The notes: generated by a model from the sequence alone, not told the origin. A DNA stretch of 35,638 nt from Dissophora ornata (GCA_025201705.1 MU616870.1:1-35638); one strand, 5' to 3'; numbered from the stretch's first letter, positions 9,814 to 20,290 are shown. Translations and numbers: made by a program.

Positions 9814-12800
9814 ATGGCTAGCGCTTCTGAGATACCTCGACAGGCCTTTCGTGCCTATTCACCCTCAAATCGAACCCCTGTCTCTGAGATTATCAACGTT
9901 GACACTCGTTTTGATAGCAAGACAAAAAGATATATCATTCTTTGGAAGGACATCGAGAGGGTCTTCAAGGGTGTCCAATATGTCGCTAACGAAAGTAATG
10001 CGGTATCGTTCATGACCGACGACGACTTTAAAGAGTGAGTCTATTAGAGGCATAGGCGCCAAATCCTGCTATTACTATTGTAGCAACTTATTGTCGTCTC
10101 TCTCCGAGTATGATGCTGACGCTCGTTTTGATCCCTTAATTGCAGGCTGAGCCCTTCGAGGATCTGCTACCATCCCGGAATCGTGCTCAGGATTATATTA
10201 GAGAACAGTGATCATGAGAGTAGTGCTCTAGCTAGCGCTCCAACTAGCGCTGAAGCTGACACTTGGGCGAGCTATCCCACAACGACGTTCGGTGGTTTAG
10301 GTGATGTACAAGCGACGCCCAGCCAAACATACAGCCTTTCCGTTGCCGAAATCGAACCCACGGTCAGGACCATCGTCGTCAGCTCCAACGGCATGAATCC
10401 GAAGGCGCGTATATCGCTTCATGCGTGCAATGAGCTCTACGGCTCGTACTTCCAGGCCGTCATGGCTGGCCAGATACAGCAAGCGGATATCATCAAGGAC
10501 AACATGAACAAGCACTTTGGGGATCTCAAAGTAGAGATGGACAGAAACAAGGTTCTCCAGGAACAAATTCTCGGTATGCAAGAAAAGATGCAAACGATGC
10601 AGCAAGAGGCCCTTGATCGTCTTGCTCTCATCCAAAGTCGAGTCCAGGCAATCGTAATACAGACATACGAGCTACACGAGTACCCGATCCCTCGACTGTT
10701 CATTGTCTTGCCAAAGGCGTTGCGCAATCGGGACAGGGTCAGCAAGCCATTCTCGAACCAGTTTCGATTGTTCTTTCTGTGCGAATGCGGTAACCATACC
10801 ACGTCGGGCGGAGGTGAGCAGCATGAAATTCATCTGGCGAAACATGAAGGGTACGACGTAGACAAGCCGAATGATTTTTTTAAAAAATACGGACCATATG
10901 TCTTGACGATGATGCAGATGATCAAGTATGGGATCATAGCTGCCGGAATGATCGTGCCGCCCTTGGCTCACTTCAAACTTGTGAAAGGGATCGATACAAT
11001 CCAGAAAAACCTCAAACTTGCGGAACACGACATTGTTAAACTGGTGGATGAGACAATTGACTATATTAAGGACCAGAAGTCCAGTGCTAATGGGGGAATC
11101 GATGTAGTGGAGGATCAGATGGGACTTGACAAGCTGGAGGGTCAGGCGGGATTTGACAAGCTGGAAGTAATCGAAGGAGCCGATTTCAGGCAGTTGCAGT
11201 CGTATTTGACCATCCAGGACAAGGGACGCGTTCTGGGTAACCTTTATCGGATCGTGACGTCGGAAGGACATGTCAAGTGGGTCTGTATGGACCATTACCG
11301 CGAGAACTATCGTGAATCAGCAAACAAGGCGTTGAAGGAAACCATCGAGGCCAACCGTGGTAAATTTGATGAATTTAGCGGCGTGGTTGTTGTCACGGCT
11401 GCATCCAGAACTGCGGCGAAGCAGATTTACGAAGCGATCATCAAAGCTCGAGGAGTTCAGCAACTGGAGATCACCGTTAATTGGGACGCAACTCTGGACG
11501 ACTTTCGCGTGCTTAACACGGCCATCACCAAAACCAATATAGTAAGCCTGACCATTCAGGGAGGTGGAACATCTCCAGCGTCAGACCTCTTCAACCGCGC
11601 CCGTCGATATGAACCACTGGTACAGTTGATGTCTAATGGACGGATCCAATCACTCAGTCTCTTTGCCTTGGAAGACTTTTTCAACCGTTTGGGCACCAAC
11701 TTTGCGCTGGCTTCGAAGCTCAAAGTGCTTAAGATAGATGCAGAAGTCTCACCTCAAAGAGGCCGATCCGCTCTCCAACGAATCATCGACAAATGTCCAT
11801 CGCTGGTGGATCTGGATCTCCGCTCTCAATTTGTCAACCAAACCTTCGAGGAAGTGATGAGCAACGCGAATCGGCCACGAAATCTCAAAAGTTTGAAGCT
11901 GCGGTCAACTGAGGGTGACATGGACATAGAATTTCACCAGGGAGATGTCCAGGCGATGGAGGCAGATATTTCTTTTTGGCATTTCTCCAACGACGAATAT
12001 TGGGTACTTCTGAAGAAGGGCTATCTCACCAGACTCAAAGCTACAACCGCGCCGCCAAGCGAGAGTAGTTTAGGACGCCTGGATGAGATTCTAAGACTGA
12101 GCCCGAAGCTCGCCGAGATCGAGATGATGAACACCGACGCAAGCGCTCTTGCGATCATCTATGAAGTCGATTCCCTAAGAGACGAGGGTTTTTTACCTGG
12201 AATGCGGAAGCTGCGTCTACATGGTGGTGGTTCAGATAGGGTGGTCGTCAAGTATTCCGACAGCTACACGATCTCCATCAATGGTGAAATGGAGGAGACA
12301 TACAACAGTTCTTATGAAGCATTTGTCGACCTCTATCGTGAACACGGCTGGTGCATCGATATACTGGATACAAAGCTCGTGTTTCTGGATGGTTTCGCGG
12401 AATCGTTGGATGAATCAACCACCAAAAGTGGATCCAAGCTCAAATCGCTTACACTTTGCCCAAACTCATTATCGTCCACCGGCCTGGAGTGCGTCGATCG
12501 GGTCATCGAGCGTTCGTGGATGCTTGAAAGCCTCCGCCTTTGCTTCTTCAACATGTCCCACAAGAAAGAGCAGGAGGGGCTGCAGGCAAAATTCGAGTCG
12601 CTTCTTGGTCGCTATAACCCGCTATTGCAAGGACTGACCCTGAGCGACTGTTCCATGGACGCCTGGTTTCCGCGGCTCGCAAGGTGTTGCTCAAGCAGAA
12701 GAGTCTTACAAGCACTGAGGACTTTTAGCCTATCTCTCAACGAAAAAAGCGAAGTGGAAGACGACTGCTTACATTGGATCGCTGGTGTGGTCTCAGCACC

Positions 12801-13110
12801 ACCGTCTACAACCTCCAACTCTTCCGATGAATGGATGCCTCTCAAGAGCATTCATCTCAAGAACCTCTCGTTAAGAGAAGATCAATGGGAGACTTTGATC
12901 AAGGCTATCGGCTTCTCGGGCCTGGAACAGCTGCAATTGGAGTCCACCAACTTTTCTTCGGCGCAGTTCGAGGTGTTGCTTGAGTGCATTCCAGAGGACC
13001 ATGATGTAGAGGTTTTTTTGCCTGAAAACGAAAGTATTGGGATTAGCGAGTGTGAAGAGTTGCGAGCGGGTCTCCTAGCCAAAGCGCCACTTGTACATGT
13101 TAGAGTTTGA
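9814..13110 (+). CDS. Large coiled-coil/LRR protein of a Mortierella-type family, function unknown
   Basis: Two exons (9814-10034 and 10146-13110, GT-AG) encode 1061 residues. Residues about 6-93 form a compact N-terminal domain (RFDSKTKRYIILWKDIERVF ... DDDFKELSPSRICYHPG) of possible ubiquitin-like fold. A coiled coil follows at about 190-243. Then comes a distinctive module: ELHEYPIPRLFIVLP (about 249-263), LFFLCECG and HLAKHEGYDV, and a hydrophobic stretch (GIIAAGMIVPPLAHF). A short DKLEGQ/GFDKLE repeat lies near 11130-11170. The C-terminal half has at least ten degenerate leucine-rich repeats (LKVLKID, LVDLDLRS, LKSLKLRS, LESLRLC, LEQLQLEST). No P-loop NTPase is visible, so it is not a classical NLR. 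I think the family is expanded in Mortierella, but its role is unknown. ATG 9814 is preferred over ATG 9703, which would translate a C/T-rich leader. Confidence 0.8.
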
Positions 13111-13232
13111 GATGGTAGTATTAATTAAAAGGACCCTGTTCAATGTGCGATCTAGTGCAGGATCACCTAATGCCCTACGCCTGTCATCATGAGTAGAAAG
13201 TAGAACATAGGGGTCATTCCTTTGTCTTGGAC

Positions 13233-13268
13233 TCCATGTCCTCTCCTGTATCCATGTCCTCTCCTGTA
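13233..13268. repeat. 18-bp direct repeat, two units
   Basis: Two perfect units of tccatgtcctctcctgta follow each other between the LRR gene and array copy 1, upstream of the shared promoter block. Confidence 0.9.
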
Positions 13269-13317
13269 TCCTTTCCTCAGAAGACTCTGTTCCTCATTCG
13301 TCGCTTATTCTCCACCG

Positions 13318-13416
13318 ACACAACCTCCATTCATTCCCTCATTCAGCAACATTCATTCCTCCTGGTACACGTCTCACGGCGTTCTTTCCTGAAATATTAT
13401 ATATTTTTGCTTTGCA
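13318..13416 (+). promoter_or_regulatory. Conserved 5' block of array copy 1
   Basis: The sequence cattccctcattcagcaaca and a following C/T-rich stretch with TTCCTTCCT-like words recur upstream of all seven array copies, ending in a short A/T-rich tract just before ATG. The rest of 13111-13317 shows no gene. Confidence 0.7.
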
Positions 13417-15111
13417 ATGGCCAATGCAGCACCCCGGTGGCAACGCAGAACCTTCCTGGTTATCGCAATGCTCGGGATCTTCTTCTTCATGGCTGCAGTC
13501 CATTATTTAGAGCTGATCCCCGACCTGGAGTTTCAAGAGAATCCGAAAGTTTCCAAGGCATTTTCACCTTCCCTCTCAGAGTCTACGCCAGAGAACGAGA
13601 GCCCAAACAACGAAAAGCATCTCCAATCTGAAGGCAACAAGGAACACAATCCGTTCCTGACAATGTTTCCTGAGCGGCCTCCCGGAGATCAGGAACTGTT
13701 TCTGGGATACATACCTCATAGTGGGTTCCATAACCAACGCATCGAGCTCCAGAACGCCCTCCGATTAGCGGCCTATCTCAACAGGACTCTACTCCTTCCG
13801 CCTCTGTTCTCATACGCCAAGGTCATGAGAATCGGGTGGCGTCCACCATTGGGTCTCCTCACAGGATGGGGCCAACTTACACGAGAACACTCACAATCTT
13901 GTCGGAATTTGGATCCAACACAACTTGCACCCACGTCAAAGAGAAAATACCGTGTCATGACTCCGGAGGAGAGGGCGCGGGATTGTGCGGTGTATCACTC
14001 ATGGACGCTCACACCGTGGACCTATGTCTTTGACGTCCCAAAAGCCATCCAAGGAGTCGTGGGAATCAGTGGCCAGACAGAACCGATCCGAGTCTTTGAC
14101 AGACCAAATGTTACGATCGCATGGATGGCAGAACACCTTGGGATCACAGATATGGACAAGGAGGTGTATTGGATCAACGGGACGTCTCAGTACGATTTCG
14201 AGATCCTGGATGACTCTGAGGCCGATTGCAGTCTACATTTCGAGGCGCGCCTAAATCCTAAGATTTCTCGGGAGTATAGCCAAGGACTTCTACTCTCGGA
14301 TCTGAAGGCACGACCGGAGCGCGTTATCCACTTTGGAACACTTTTTGGGAGTGACCGAGTCAAGGCATCAACACAAGCACATTTAGAACTGCAGCAGTAC
14401 ATCGACAGCAGTCTGGATATTTGGAACCAAGAGATTCTTGACGCAACCGCGCTGGCAGAGGCGCAGATCGAGAAATGGAGGGTTCTGACGGCTAGGGCCG
14501 CACCAGGATTTCTCGGTGCTCATTTTCGAGTTGATGATGGGGCGTTCAAAGACAACGTGGAGAAGAATCTGGAGCTTCTCGCGCTGTGGCTGCGAAATAC
14601 GACCAACCTGGATCAGGAAGCCTTGACCAAAATTACATCGCCCATTCAGCAGCCCGCACCGGCTCAAGCACAGCTGCTGCCAAATACCGCTGAGTCGCAA
14701 GAGCAAGAACCGTCGACTTTTCTATATCGGCGCATGGGACAACCTCCTGAGTCGCAAGAGCAAGAACCGCCGACCTTTCTGGATCGGTGCTTGGGACAAC
14801 CTCCTGAGTCGCCCTTGGTCTATCTCGCAACAGATGTTCATCACCCTAGACTCTCGCCTGTCTTTATCGATTTCCTGAACGAGTTTCCGTGCGCCATGGT
14901 TCTATCTGATTTCCCAGAGTCTGTACGACTTTTGGACGGGGTCCGTAACACAGTTGACAATGTCCACATGTCACCGTTTCTGATTGCGCTCTTGGATGCA
15001 AATCTGGCAGCCCATGGTCGACGGTTTCACGGTACGGGCAAGAGTACATTTTCACGATACATCTCGAAGACACTATTGCCCCATTACCATCCGCCATTGT
15101 CATTTCTGTAG
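13417..15111 (+). CDS. Type II membrane O-fucosyltransferase-like protein, array copy 1
   Basis: This 564-residue intronless protein has a short basic cytosolic tail, one membrane anchor (about residues 13-31), a short stem and a lumenal catalytic domain, the layout of a Golgi glycosyltransferase. The domain resembles the GDP-fucose O-fucosyltransferase superfamily (PF10250-like): HSGFHNQRIELQNALRLAAY near H101 for the nucleotide-sugar fold, GAHFRVDD with H369 and R371 (the HxR motif), PLVYLATD, and a C-terminal GTGKSTFSRYI. The acceptor substrate is unknown. A P/Q-rich insertion sits between HxR and LATD, and here it carries a 57-bp tandem duplication not seen in other copies. The stem is shorter than in copies 2-5. 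The original unduplicated gene may be this copy or copy 7, as both touch single-copy flanks. Confidence 0.85.
   Translation: MANAAPRWQRRTFLVIAMLGIFFFMAAVHYLELIPDLEFQENPKVSKAFSPSLSESTPENESPNNEKHLQSEGNKEHNPFLTMFPERPPGDQELFLGYIPHSGFHNQRIELQNALRLAAYLNRTLLLPPLFSYAKVMRIGWRPPLGLLTGWGQLTREHSQSCRNLDPTQLAPTSKRKYRVMTPEERARDCAVYHSWTLTPWTYVFDVPKAIQGVVGISGQTEPIRVFDRPNVTIAWMAEHLGITDMDKEVYWINGTSQYDFEILDDSEADCSLHFEARLNPKISREYSQGLLLSDLKARPERVIHFGTLFGSDRVKASTQAHLELQQYIDSSLDIWNQEILDATALAEAQIEKWRVLTARAAPGFLGAHFRVDDGAFKDNVEKNLELLALWLRNTTNLDQEALTKITSPIQQPAPAQAQLLPNTAESQEQEPSTFLYRRMGQPPESQEQEPPTFLDRCLGQPPESPLVYLATDVHHPRLSPVFIDFLNEFPCAMVLSDFPESVRLLDGVRNTVDNVHMSPFLIALLDANLAAHGRRFHGTGKSTFSRYISKTLLPHYHPPLSFL
14692..14805 (+). 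repeat. 57-bp in-frame tandem duplication inside copy 1
   Basis: Two adjacent 57-bp units encode ESQEQEPSTFLYRRMGQPP and a diverged second version. The other copies have one unit. The duplication lengthens the P/Q-rich insertion of the catalytic domain by 19 residues. Confidence 0.9.
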
Positions 15112-15531
15112 TCTACACATACACATACTATACACATATGTCATTGCGCACGTCGACATATAGCCCACAGAATTCAAATAAACGCACACACATCTATTTA
15201 GCGAAGATAGGTAGAAAAGAAAATAATAAAAGCATTCTTTAGTTTCACAACCGCTATATTTTTAACTACAGCCGCCGCCACTGTCCTAACCACAACCACC
15301 ATATTTCTGTCATATTTCCAGCTGCAACTAACGTACCACGAGCTGCAACCGCAACCGGAACAGGAGCAGACGCAGCCGCCAGTTCATTGACCTGACAGAG
15401 AGGCTACAGAAGGAGGGTAGAGTATATACGGCCTTTAGGATGCGTTTACAACGGAAAACAAAGGCAATACCAGGAACTCAATTCGAGTTCAGCTGGAGGT
15501 GAAAGTGGGGGCAAAAGCAAAAGCGGCGAGC
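15112..15531. other. 3' flank of copy 1 and unique spacer
   Basis: The first 130 bp resemble the 3' flank of the other copies. The rest is unlike the other spacers; one frame near 15365-15500 is open (QFIDLTERLQKEG) but too short and unrecognised to call. No ALADIN relic is seen here. Confidence 0.5.
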
Positions 15532-15713
15532 GCTGGAGCAGCTGAAATTGGGATCCACTAACTTTTCTTCGGCGCAGTTCGAGGTGTTGATTGACCGCAT
15601 TCCAGAGGAAAATGATGTAGAGGTTTTTTGGGCCTGAAAACGAAAACATCGGGATCCGCGAGTGTGAAGAGATGCGAGTGGTTCTCCAAGCCAAAGCACC
15701 GCCTGTAAATGTC
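15532..15713 (+). pseudogene. Relic of the 3' end of the LRR gene
   Basis: This stretch aligns clearly with the last 190 bp of the LRR coding region (about 12920-13105). Shared words include cttttcttcggcgcagttcg and tgatgtagaggtttttt, and the order of the blocks is the same. Small indels and a frame break (ttttttgggcctga against tttttttgcctga) leave it non-coding. It shows that the LRR gene's 3' end was duplicated with a glycosyltransferase copy. Confidence 0.9.
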
Positions 15714-15798
15714 TCGCGATCTAGACATGTGTCTATCATTAATGCAGGGTCCATATTTTGTAAAAAAATAATTTCCTCATTTGTCACTTCTTGTCCAT

Positions 15799-15902
15799 CG
15801 ACACAATTTGTTATTCCCTCATTCAGCATCATTCATTCCTCCTGTAACACATCTCGTAACAGTCTTTCCTGAAATACTACAAATATATATATATTTTACA
15901 TA
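15799..15902 (+). promoter_or_regulatory. Conserved 5' block of array copy 2
   Basis: This contains the shared attccctcattcagc element and a TATATATA tract immediately before the ancestral ATG at 15903. Confidence 0.7.
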
Positions 15903-15952
15903 ATGGCCAATGCAACACCCGGTGGCTGCGCAGAACCTTCCTGGTTATCGCA

Positions 15953-17578
15953 ATGCTTGGGATCTTCTTCTTCCTGGCTGCAGTTAATTATTTAGAACTG
16001 ATCCCCGACTTGGTGTACAACCTCGAAACACGCAACAGCGGTGTCAATTCTCAAGTAAATCCCAAGTCGTCTTCGTCCGTGTCCACACCATTTTCACCTT
16101 CCCTCCCAGAGTTTAGGCCAGAAAACGAGGGCCCAAACAACGAAGAGTTCCTCCAATCTGAAGTCAACAAGGAACACAATCAGTTCCTGACAATGTTTCC
16201 AGAGCGACCTCCCGGAGATCAGGAGCTGTTTCTAGGATACGTGCCCCATAGTGGGTTCCATAACCAACGCATCGAGCTCCAGAACGCCCTCCGATTAGCG
16301 GCCTATCTCAACAGGACTTTACTCTTTCCGCCTCTGTTCTCATACGTTAAGTTCATGAACATCATATGGGAAGCACCATTAGGTCTCCTCACAAGGTGGA
16401 GCCAGCTTACACGAGAGTACTCAGAATCTTGTCGGAATTTGGATCCAACACAACTTGCACCAATGACATTGAAAAAATACCGCGCCATGACTCCGGAGGA
16501 GAGGGTGCGGGATTGTACGGTGTATTATTCATGGACGCTCACACCGTGGACCTATGTCTTTGACATCCCAAAGGCCATCCAGGGAGTCGTGGGAATCGGT
16601 GGCCAGACAGAACCGATCCGAGTCTTTGACAGACCAAATGTTTCGATCGCATGGATGGCAGAACACCTTGGGATCACAGATCTGGACAAGGAGGTGTATT
16701 GGCTCAACGAGACGTCTCTGTACGACTTCGAGATCCTGGATGACTCTGAGGCGGATTGCAGTATACATCCAGAGGCGACCCCAAATCCTGAGATTTTGCG
16801 GGAGTATAGCCAGGGACTTCTACTCTCGGATCTGAAGGCACGACCGGAGCGCGTTATCCACTTTGGATCACTTTTTGGGAGTGATCGAGTCAAGGCATCA
16901 ACACAAGCACATGTGGAGCTGCAGCAGTACATCGACGCCAGCCTGGATATTTGGAATCAAAATATCCTTGACGCAACCGAGCTAGCAGAGGCGCAGATCG
17001 AAAAATGGAGGGTTCTGACGGCTAGGGCGGCGCCAGGATTTCTCGGCGCTCATGTCCGAGTTGAAAATAAGGCGTTCATGAGAGACGTGGGTCAGAATCT
17101 GGAGCTTCTCGCGCAGTGGCTACGAAATATGACCAACCTGGATCAGGAGGCCTTGACCAACATTACATCGCCCATTCGGCAGCCCGCACTGGCTCAAGCA
17201 CAGTTGCCGCCAAATACCGCTGAGTCGCAAGAGCAAGAGCCGCTGACTTTTCTAGATCGATGCATGGGACAACCTCCTGAATCGCCCTTGGTCTATCTCG
17301 CAACAGATGTTCATCACCCTCGACTCTCGCCTGTCTTTGTCGATTTCCTGAACAAATTTCCGTGCACCATGATCCTGTCTGATTTCCCAGAATCTGTGCG
17401 GCTTTTGAATGGGGTCCGCAACACAGTCGACAATGTCCACATGTTGCCGTTTCTGATAGCGCTCTTGGATGCAAATCTAGTAGCCCATGGTCGACAGTTT
17501 CACGGTACGGACGGGAGCACATTTTCACAATACATCTCGAATCCACTCTGGCCCCATTACCATCCGTCATTATCATGA
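15953..17578 (+). CDS. O-fucosyltransferase-like protein, array copy 2, start displaced by a frameshift
   Basis: The reading frame from ATG 15953 gives 541 residues with the HSGFHNQ motif, H367/R369 in GAHVRVEN, LATD and GTDGSTFSQYI all intact. At the expected start (15903, ATGGCCAATGCA) one C of the CCCC run found in copy 1 is missing, so the original ATG reads out of frame. Initiation at 15953 would drop the first 17 residues: the basic cytosolic tail and part of the membrane anchor. The remaining N-terminus (MLGIFFFLAAVNYLELIP) is still hydrophobic and could act as a weak anchor or as a signal peptide. Promoter and 3' flank match the other copies. It may be functional, mislocalised or on its way to a pseudogene. 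Confidence 0.75.
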   Translation: MLGIFFFLAAVNYLELIPDLVYNLETRNSGVNSQVNPKSSSSVSTPFSPSLPEFRPENEGPNNEEFLQSEVNKEHNQFLTMFPERPPGDQELFLGYVPHSGFHNQRIELQNALRLAAYLNRTLLFPPLFSYVKFMNIIWEAPLGLLTRWSQLTREYSESCRNLDPTQLAPMTLKKYRAMTPEERVRDCTVYYSWTLTPWTYVFDIPKAIQGVVGIGGQTEPIRVFDRPNVSIAWMAEHLGITDLDKEVYWLNETSLYDFEILDDSEADCSIHPEATPNPEILREYSQGLLLSDLKARPERVIHFGSLFGSDRVKASTQAHVELQQYIDASLDIWNQNILDATELAEAQIEKWRVLTARAAPGFLGAHVRVENKAFMRDVGQNLELLAQWLRNMTNLDQEALTNITSPIRQPALAQAQLPPNTAESQEQEPLTFLDRCMGQPPESPLVYLATDVHHPRLSPVFVDFLNKFPCTMILSDFPESVRLLNGVRNTVDNVHMLPFLIALLDANLVAHGRQFHGTDGSTFSQYISNPLWPHYHPSLS

Positions 17579-17740
17579 CTTTTACCCACACACACACTGC
17601 ACACATATATTATTACGTACGACAATATATATACCTATAGTCTACAGAATTCAATGCATCTTTGTAGCACAAAAGCAGGAAATATGTTAATAAAAACGTA
17701 GCCAGGACGCTCAAAATCGGGACTATGGTTTCATTGTCTT

Positions 17741-17937
17741 CCTTCCTAGTAGAGTAGTACAATTGCACAAAGTTAATTCGGCTAGACTCCCATGCCTTGA
17801 GATAAGCAAGTAAGCAAGGATAGGCATTCAACAGCCATCGTTGAACGACCCAAGTCTGCACCACCATGACTGAGAAGTAAAATGTTACATGAATCCCTAA
17901 TTCCTCTCAACGGCCCCTTTCAATAAATAATCCTTAC
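17741..17937 (-). pseudogene. Relic of the last AAAS intron and exon (spacer 2-3)
   Basis: Read on the minus strand this begins with GTAAGGATTATTTATTG, matching the donor of the last AAAS intron, and ends in a decayed copy of the last exon (WESSRINFVQLYYSTRKED against WESGQINFVPLYYSTRNEN in the gene). It is cut off from the rest of AAAS and cannot be functional. Confidence 0.85.
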
Positions 17938-17970
17938 TAGACATGGGCCATAGGATGGCGCTTACTCATG

Positions 17971-18250
17971 GCCGTGGGAGATGAGTGGAGTGTCATCGAC
18001 GCCGATGCGAGTCGACAAGGACGCCGAAATATTGGCCTTTGCTGCGCCTGCTTTTCGCTGTGGGGATGGTGTCTTGCTGAAGGCGCGTAAGTTGTAGAGC
18101 CGCCATGCTTGGTCGGAGAAGTCTTCCGCGGAGTCTTTTTGAGCGGAGACTTAAGTCTAGAAAATCCATTGCCGGTGCCTATCTTACGAGCGGGCGTCGT
18201 AGGGGTGGACTCGGACTCGTTGCCACCAGTGGCGGGGAGAGGGATGAGAG
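17971..18250 (-). pseudogene. Unidentified reverse-strand coding relic (spacer 2-3)
   Basis: The minus strand reads as a basic, S/T/P-rich protein piece (ARKIGTGNGFSRLKSPLKKT, then PRKTSPTKHGGS), then in another frame AAKANISASLSTRIGVDDTP. Related pieces recur in three other spacers. The bias suggests a disordered nuclear protein, but the parent gene is not in the window. Confidence 0.55.
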
Positions 18251-18480
18251 GATAGAAATAAAAGGAAGGAGAGTGGAAGTTGACCTTTCAACGCGTTCTG
18301 GAGGTTCTTTTTTTTTGGTCATAATTAAAAAAACGCCACAGTGCGGATGTGGGCTTCCATGCGTACGTGAAAGCCGTTGATCACGTAAGATTCAGGACTG
18401 ATTGAGTTACAGTTTTTGTTAAACTCCCCTTTCCTCGGATGTCGGATGACTCTGTGCCTCATTCGTCACTTCCTCTCCAT

Positions 18481-18619
18481 CGACACAACCTGCATTCATT
18501 CCCTCATTCAGCAACATTCCTTCCTCCTGGCACACATCTCACAACGTTCCTTCCTCGGCGTGAGAGTGGTTTGTAGTGCCTGAGATATATACATATATAT
18601 TTATATATATTTCTTCACA
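18481..18619 (+). promoter_or_regulatory. Conserved 5' block of array copy 3
   Basis: This holds the cattccctcattcagcaaca element, two TTCCTTCCT words, and an A/T-only tract (about 18583-18612) just before the ATG. Confidence 0.7.
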
Positions 18620-20290
18620 ATGGTCAATACAACACCCCCATCGCAGCGCAGAAACACTCTGGTTATCGCAATACTCGGGATCATCTTCTTCATGGCTGTA
18701 GCCCATTTAGAGCTGGTCCCCTTCCTGGAGTTCAACCTGGAAACACACAACAGCGGCGTCGGTTCTCAAGTGAACCCCAAGTCATCTTCGTCAGTGTCCA
18801 CACCATTATCACCTTCTCTCTCAGAGTCAGAGACAGAAAATGTGAGCCCAAACAACGAAGAGCACCTTCAATCTGAAGGCAACAAGGAACACAATCCGTT
18901 CCTGACAATGTTTCCAGAGCGACCTCCCGGAGATCAGGAGCTGTTTCTAGGATACGTGCCCCATAGTGGGTTCCATAACCAACGCATCGAGCTCCAGAAC
19001 GCCCTCCGATTAGCGGCCTATCTCAACAGGACTCTACTCCTTCCGCCTCTGTTCTCATGCGCCAAGTTTATGAATATAGGGTGGGACCGGCCATCGGTTC
19101 TGCTCGCAAAGTGGGGCGATCTTACACGAGAATACTCACAGTCTTGTCGGAATTTGGATCCGGCGCAACTTGCACCCATGACATGGGACGAATACCGTGT
19201 CATGACTCCGGAGGAGAGGGAGCAGGATTGTAGAGTGTATCACTCATGGACGCTCACACCGTGGACCTATGTCTTTGACATCCAGAGGGTCATCCAGGGA
19301 GTCGTGGGAATCGGTGGCCAGACAGAGCCGATGCGAGTCTTCGACAGACCAAATGCTACGATCGCATGGATGGCAGAGCATCTAGGGATCACAGATCTGG
19401 ACAAGGAGGTGTATTGGCTCAACGGGACGACTCGTTGGGATTTCCAGATCCTGGATGACTCTGAGGCCGATTACGATCTACATCCAGAGGCGCGCCCAAA
19501 TCCACGGAGGTATAGCCAGGAGCTTCCACTCTCAAATCTGAAGGCGCGACCGGAGCGCGTTATCCATTTTGGATCATTTTTTGGGAGTGATCGACTCAAA
19601 GCATCAACACAAGCACATGTGGAACTGCAGCAGTACATCGACACCAGCCTGGATATTTGGAATCAAAAGATTCTTGACGCAACCGAGCTAGTAGAGGCGC
19701 AGATCGAAAAATGGAGGGTTCTGACGGCTAGGGCAGCACCAGGATTTCTCGGCGCTCATCTTCGAACTGAGGATGGGGGGTTCAAGACCTACGCGGAGCA
19801 GAATCTGGAGCTTCTCACGCTGTGGGTGCGAAATATGACCAACCTGGATCAGCAAGCCTTGACCAACATTACATCGCCCATTCAGCAGCCCGTACCAGCT
19901 CAAGCACAGTTGCCACCAAATACCAATGAGCAGCAAGAACAAGAACCGCCTACTTTTCTGGATCGATGCATGGGACAACCTCCCGAGTCACCCCTGGTCT
20001 ATCTCGCAACAGATATTCATCACCCTAGACTCTCGCCTTTCCTTGTCAATTTCCTGAACGAGTTTCCGTGCACCATGGTACTATCTGATTTTCCAGAATC
20101 TGTACAACTTTTGGACGGGATCCACAACACAGTCGACAATATCCACATGTTGCCGTTTCTGATTGCGCTCTTGGATGCAAATCTCGCAGCCTATGGCCGA
20201 CAGTTTCACGGCACGGATGTGAGCACATTTTCACTGTACATTTCGCATCACCTTTGGCCCGAGTACCATCCGTCATCAACATTACTGTAG
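18620..20290 (+). CDS. O-fucosyltransferase-like protein, array copy 3
   Basis: An intact intronless frame of 556 residues. The N-terminus (MVNTTPPSQRRN) is the most diverged of the array, and the anchor is followed by a long S-rich stem. HSGFHNQ, H380/R382 in GAHLRTEDGGF, PLVYLATD and TFSLYI are present. This copy and copy 4 form a subtype: PSVLLAKWG before LTRE, WDEY and EREQDCRVYHSW in the middle, a shortened segment after the LDDSEAD motif (NPRRYSQELPLSN), and an HHLWPEYHPSS C-terminus. The sugar donor is probably GDP-fucose by family; the acceptor is unknown. Confidence 0.85.
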   Translation: MVNTTPPSQRRNTLVIAILGIIFFMAVAHLELVPFLEFNLETHNSGVGSQVNPKSSSSVSTPLSPSLSESETENVSPNNEEHLQSEGNKEHNPFLTMFPERPPGDQELFLGYVPHSGFHNQRIELQNALRLAAYLNRTLLLPPLFSCAKFMNIGWDRPSVLLAKWGDLTREYSQSCRNLDPAQLAPMTWDEYRVMTPEEREQDCRVYHSWTLTPWTYVFDIQRVIQGVVGIGGQTEPMRVFDRPNATIAWMAEHLGITDLDKEVYWLNGTTRWDFQILDDSEADYDLHPEARPNPRRYSQELPLSNLKARPERVIHFGSFFGSDRLKASTQAHVELQQYIDTSLDIWNQKILDATELVEAQIEKWRVLTARAAPGFLGAHLRTEDGGFKTYAEQNLELLTLWVRNMTNLDQQALTNITSPIQQPVPAQAQLPPNTNEQQEQEPPTFLDRCMGQPPESPLVYLATDIHHPRLSPFLVNFLNEFPCTMVLSDFPESVQLLDGIHNTVDNIHMLPFLIALLDANLAAYGRQFHGTDVSTFSLYISHHLWPEYHPSSTLL

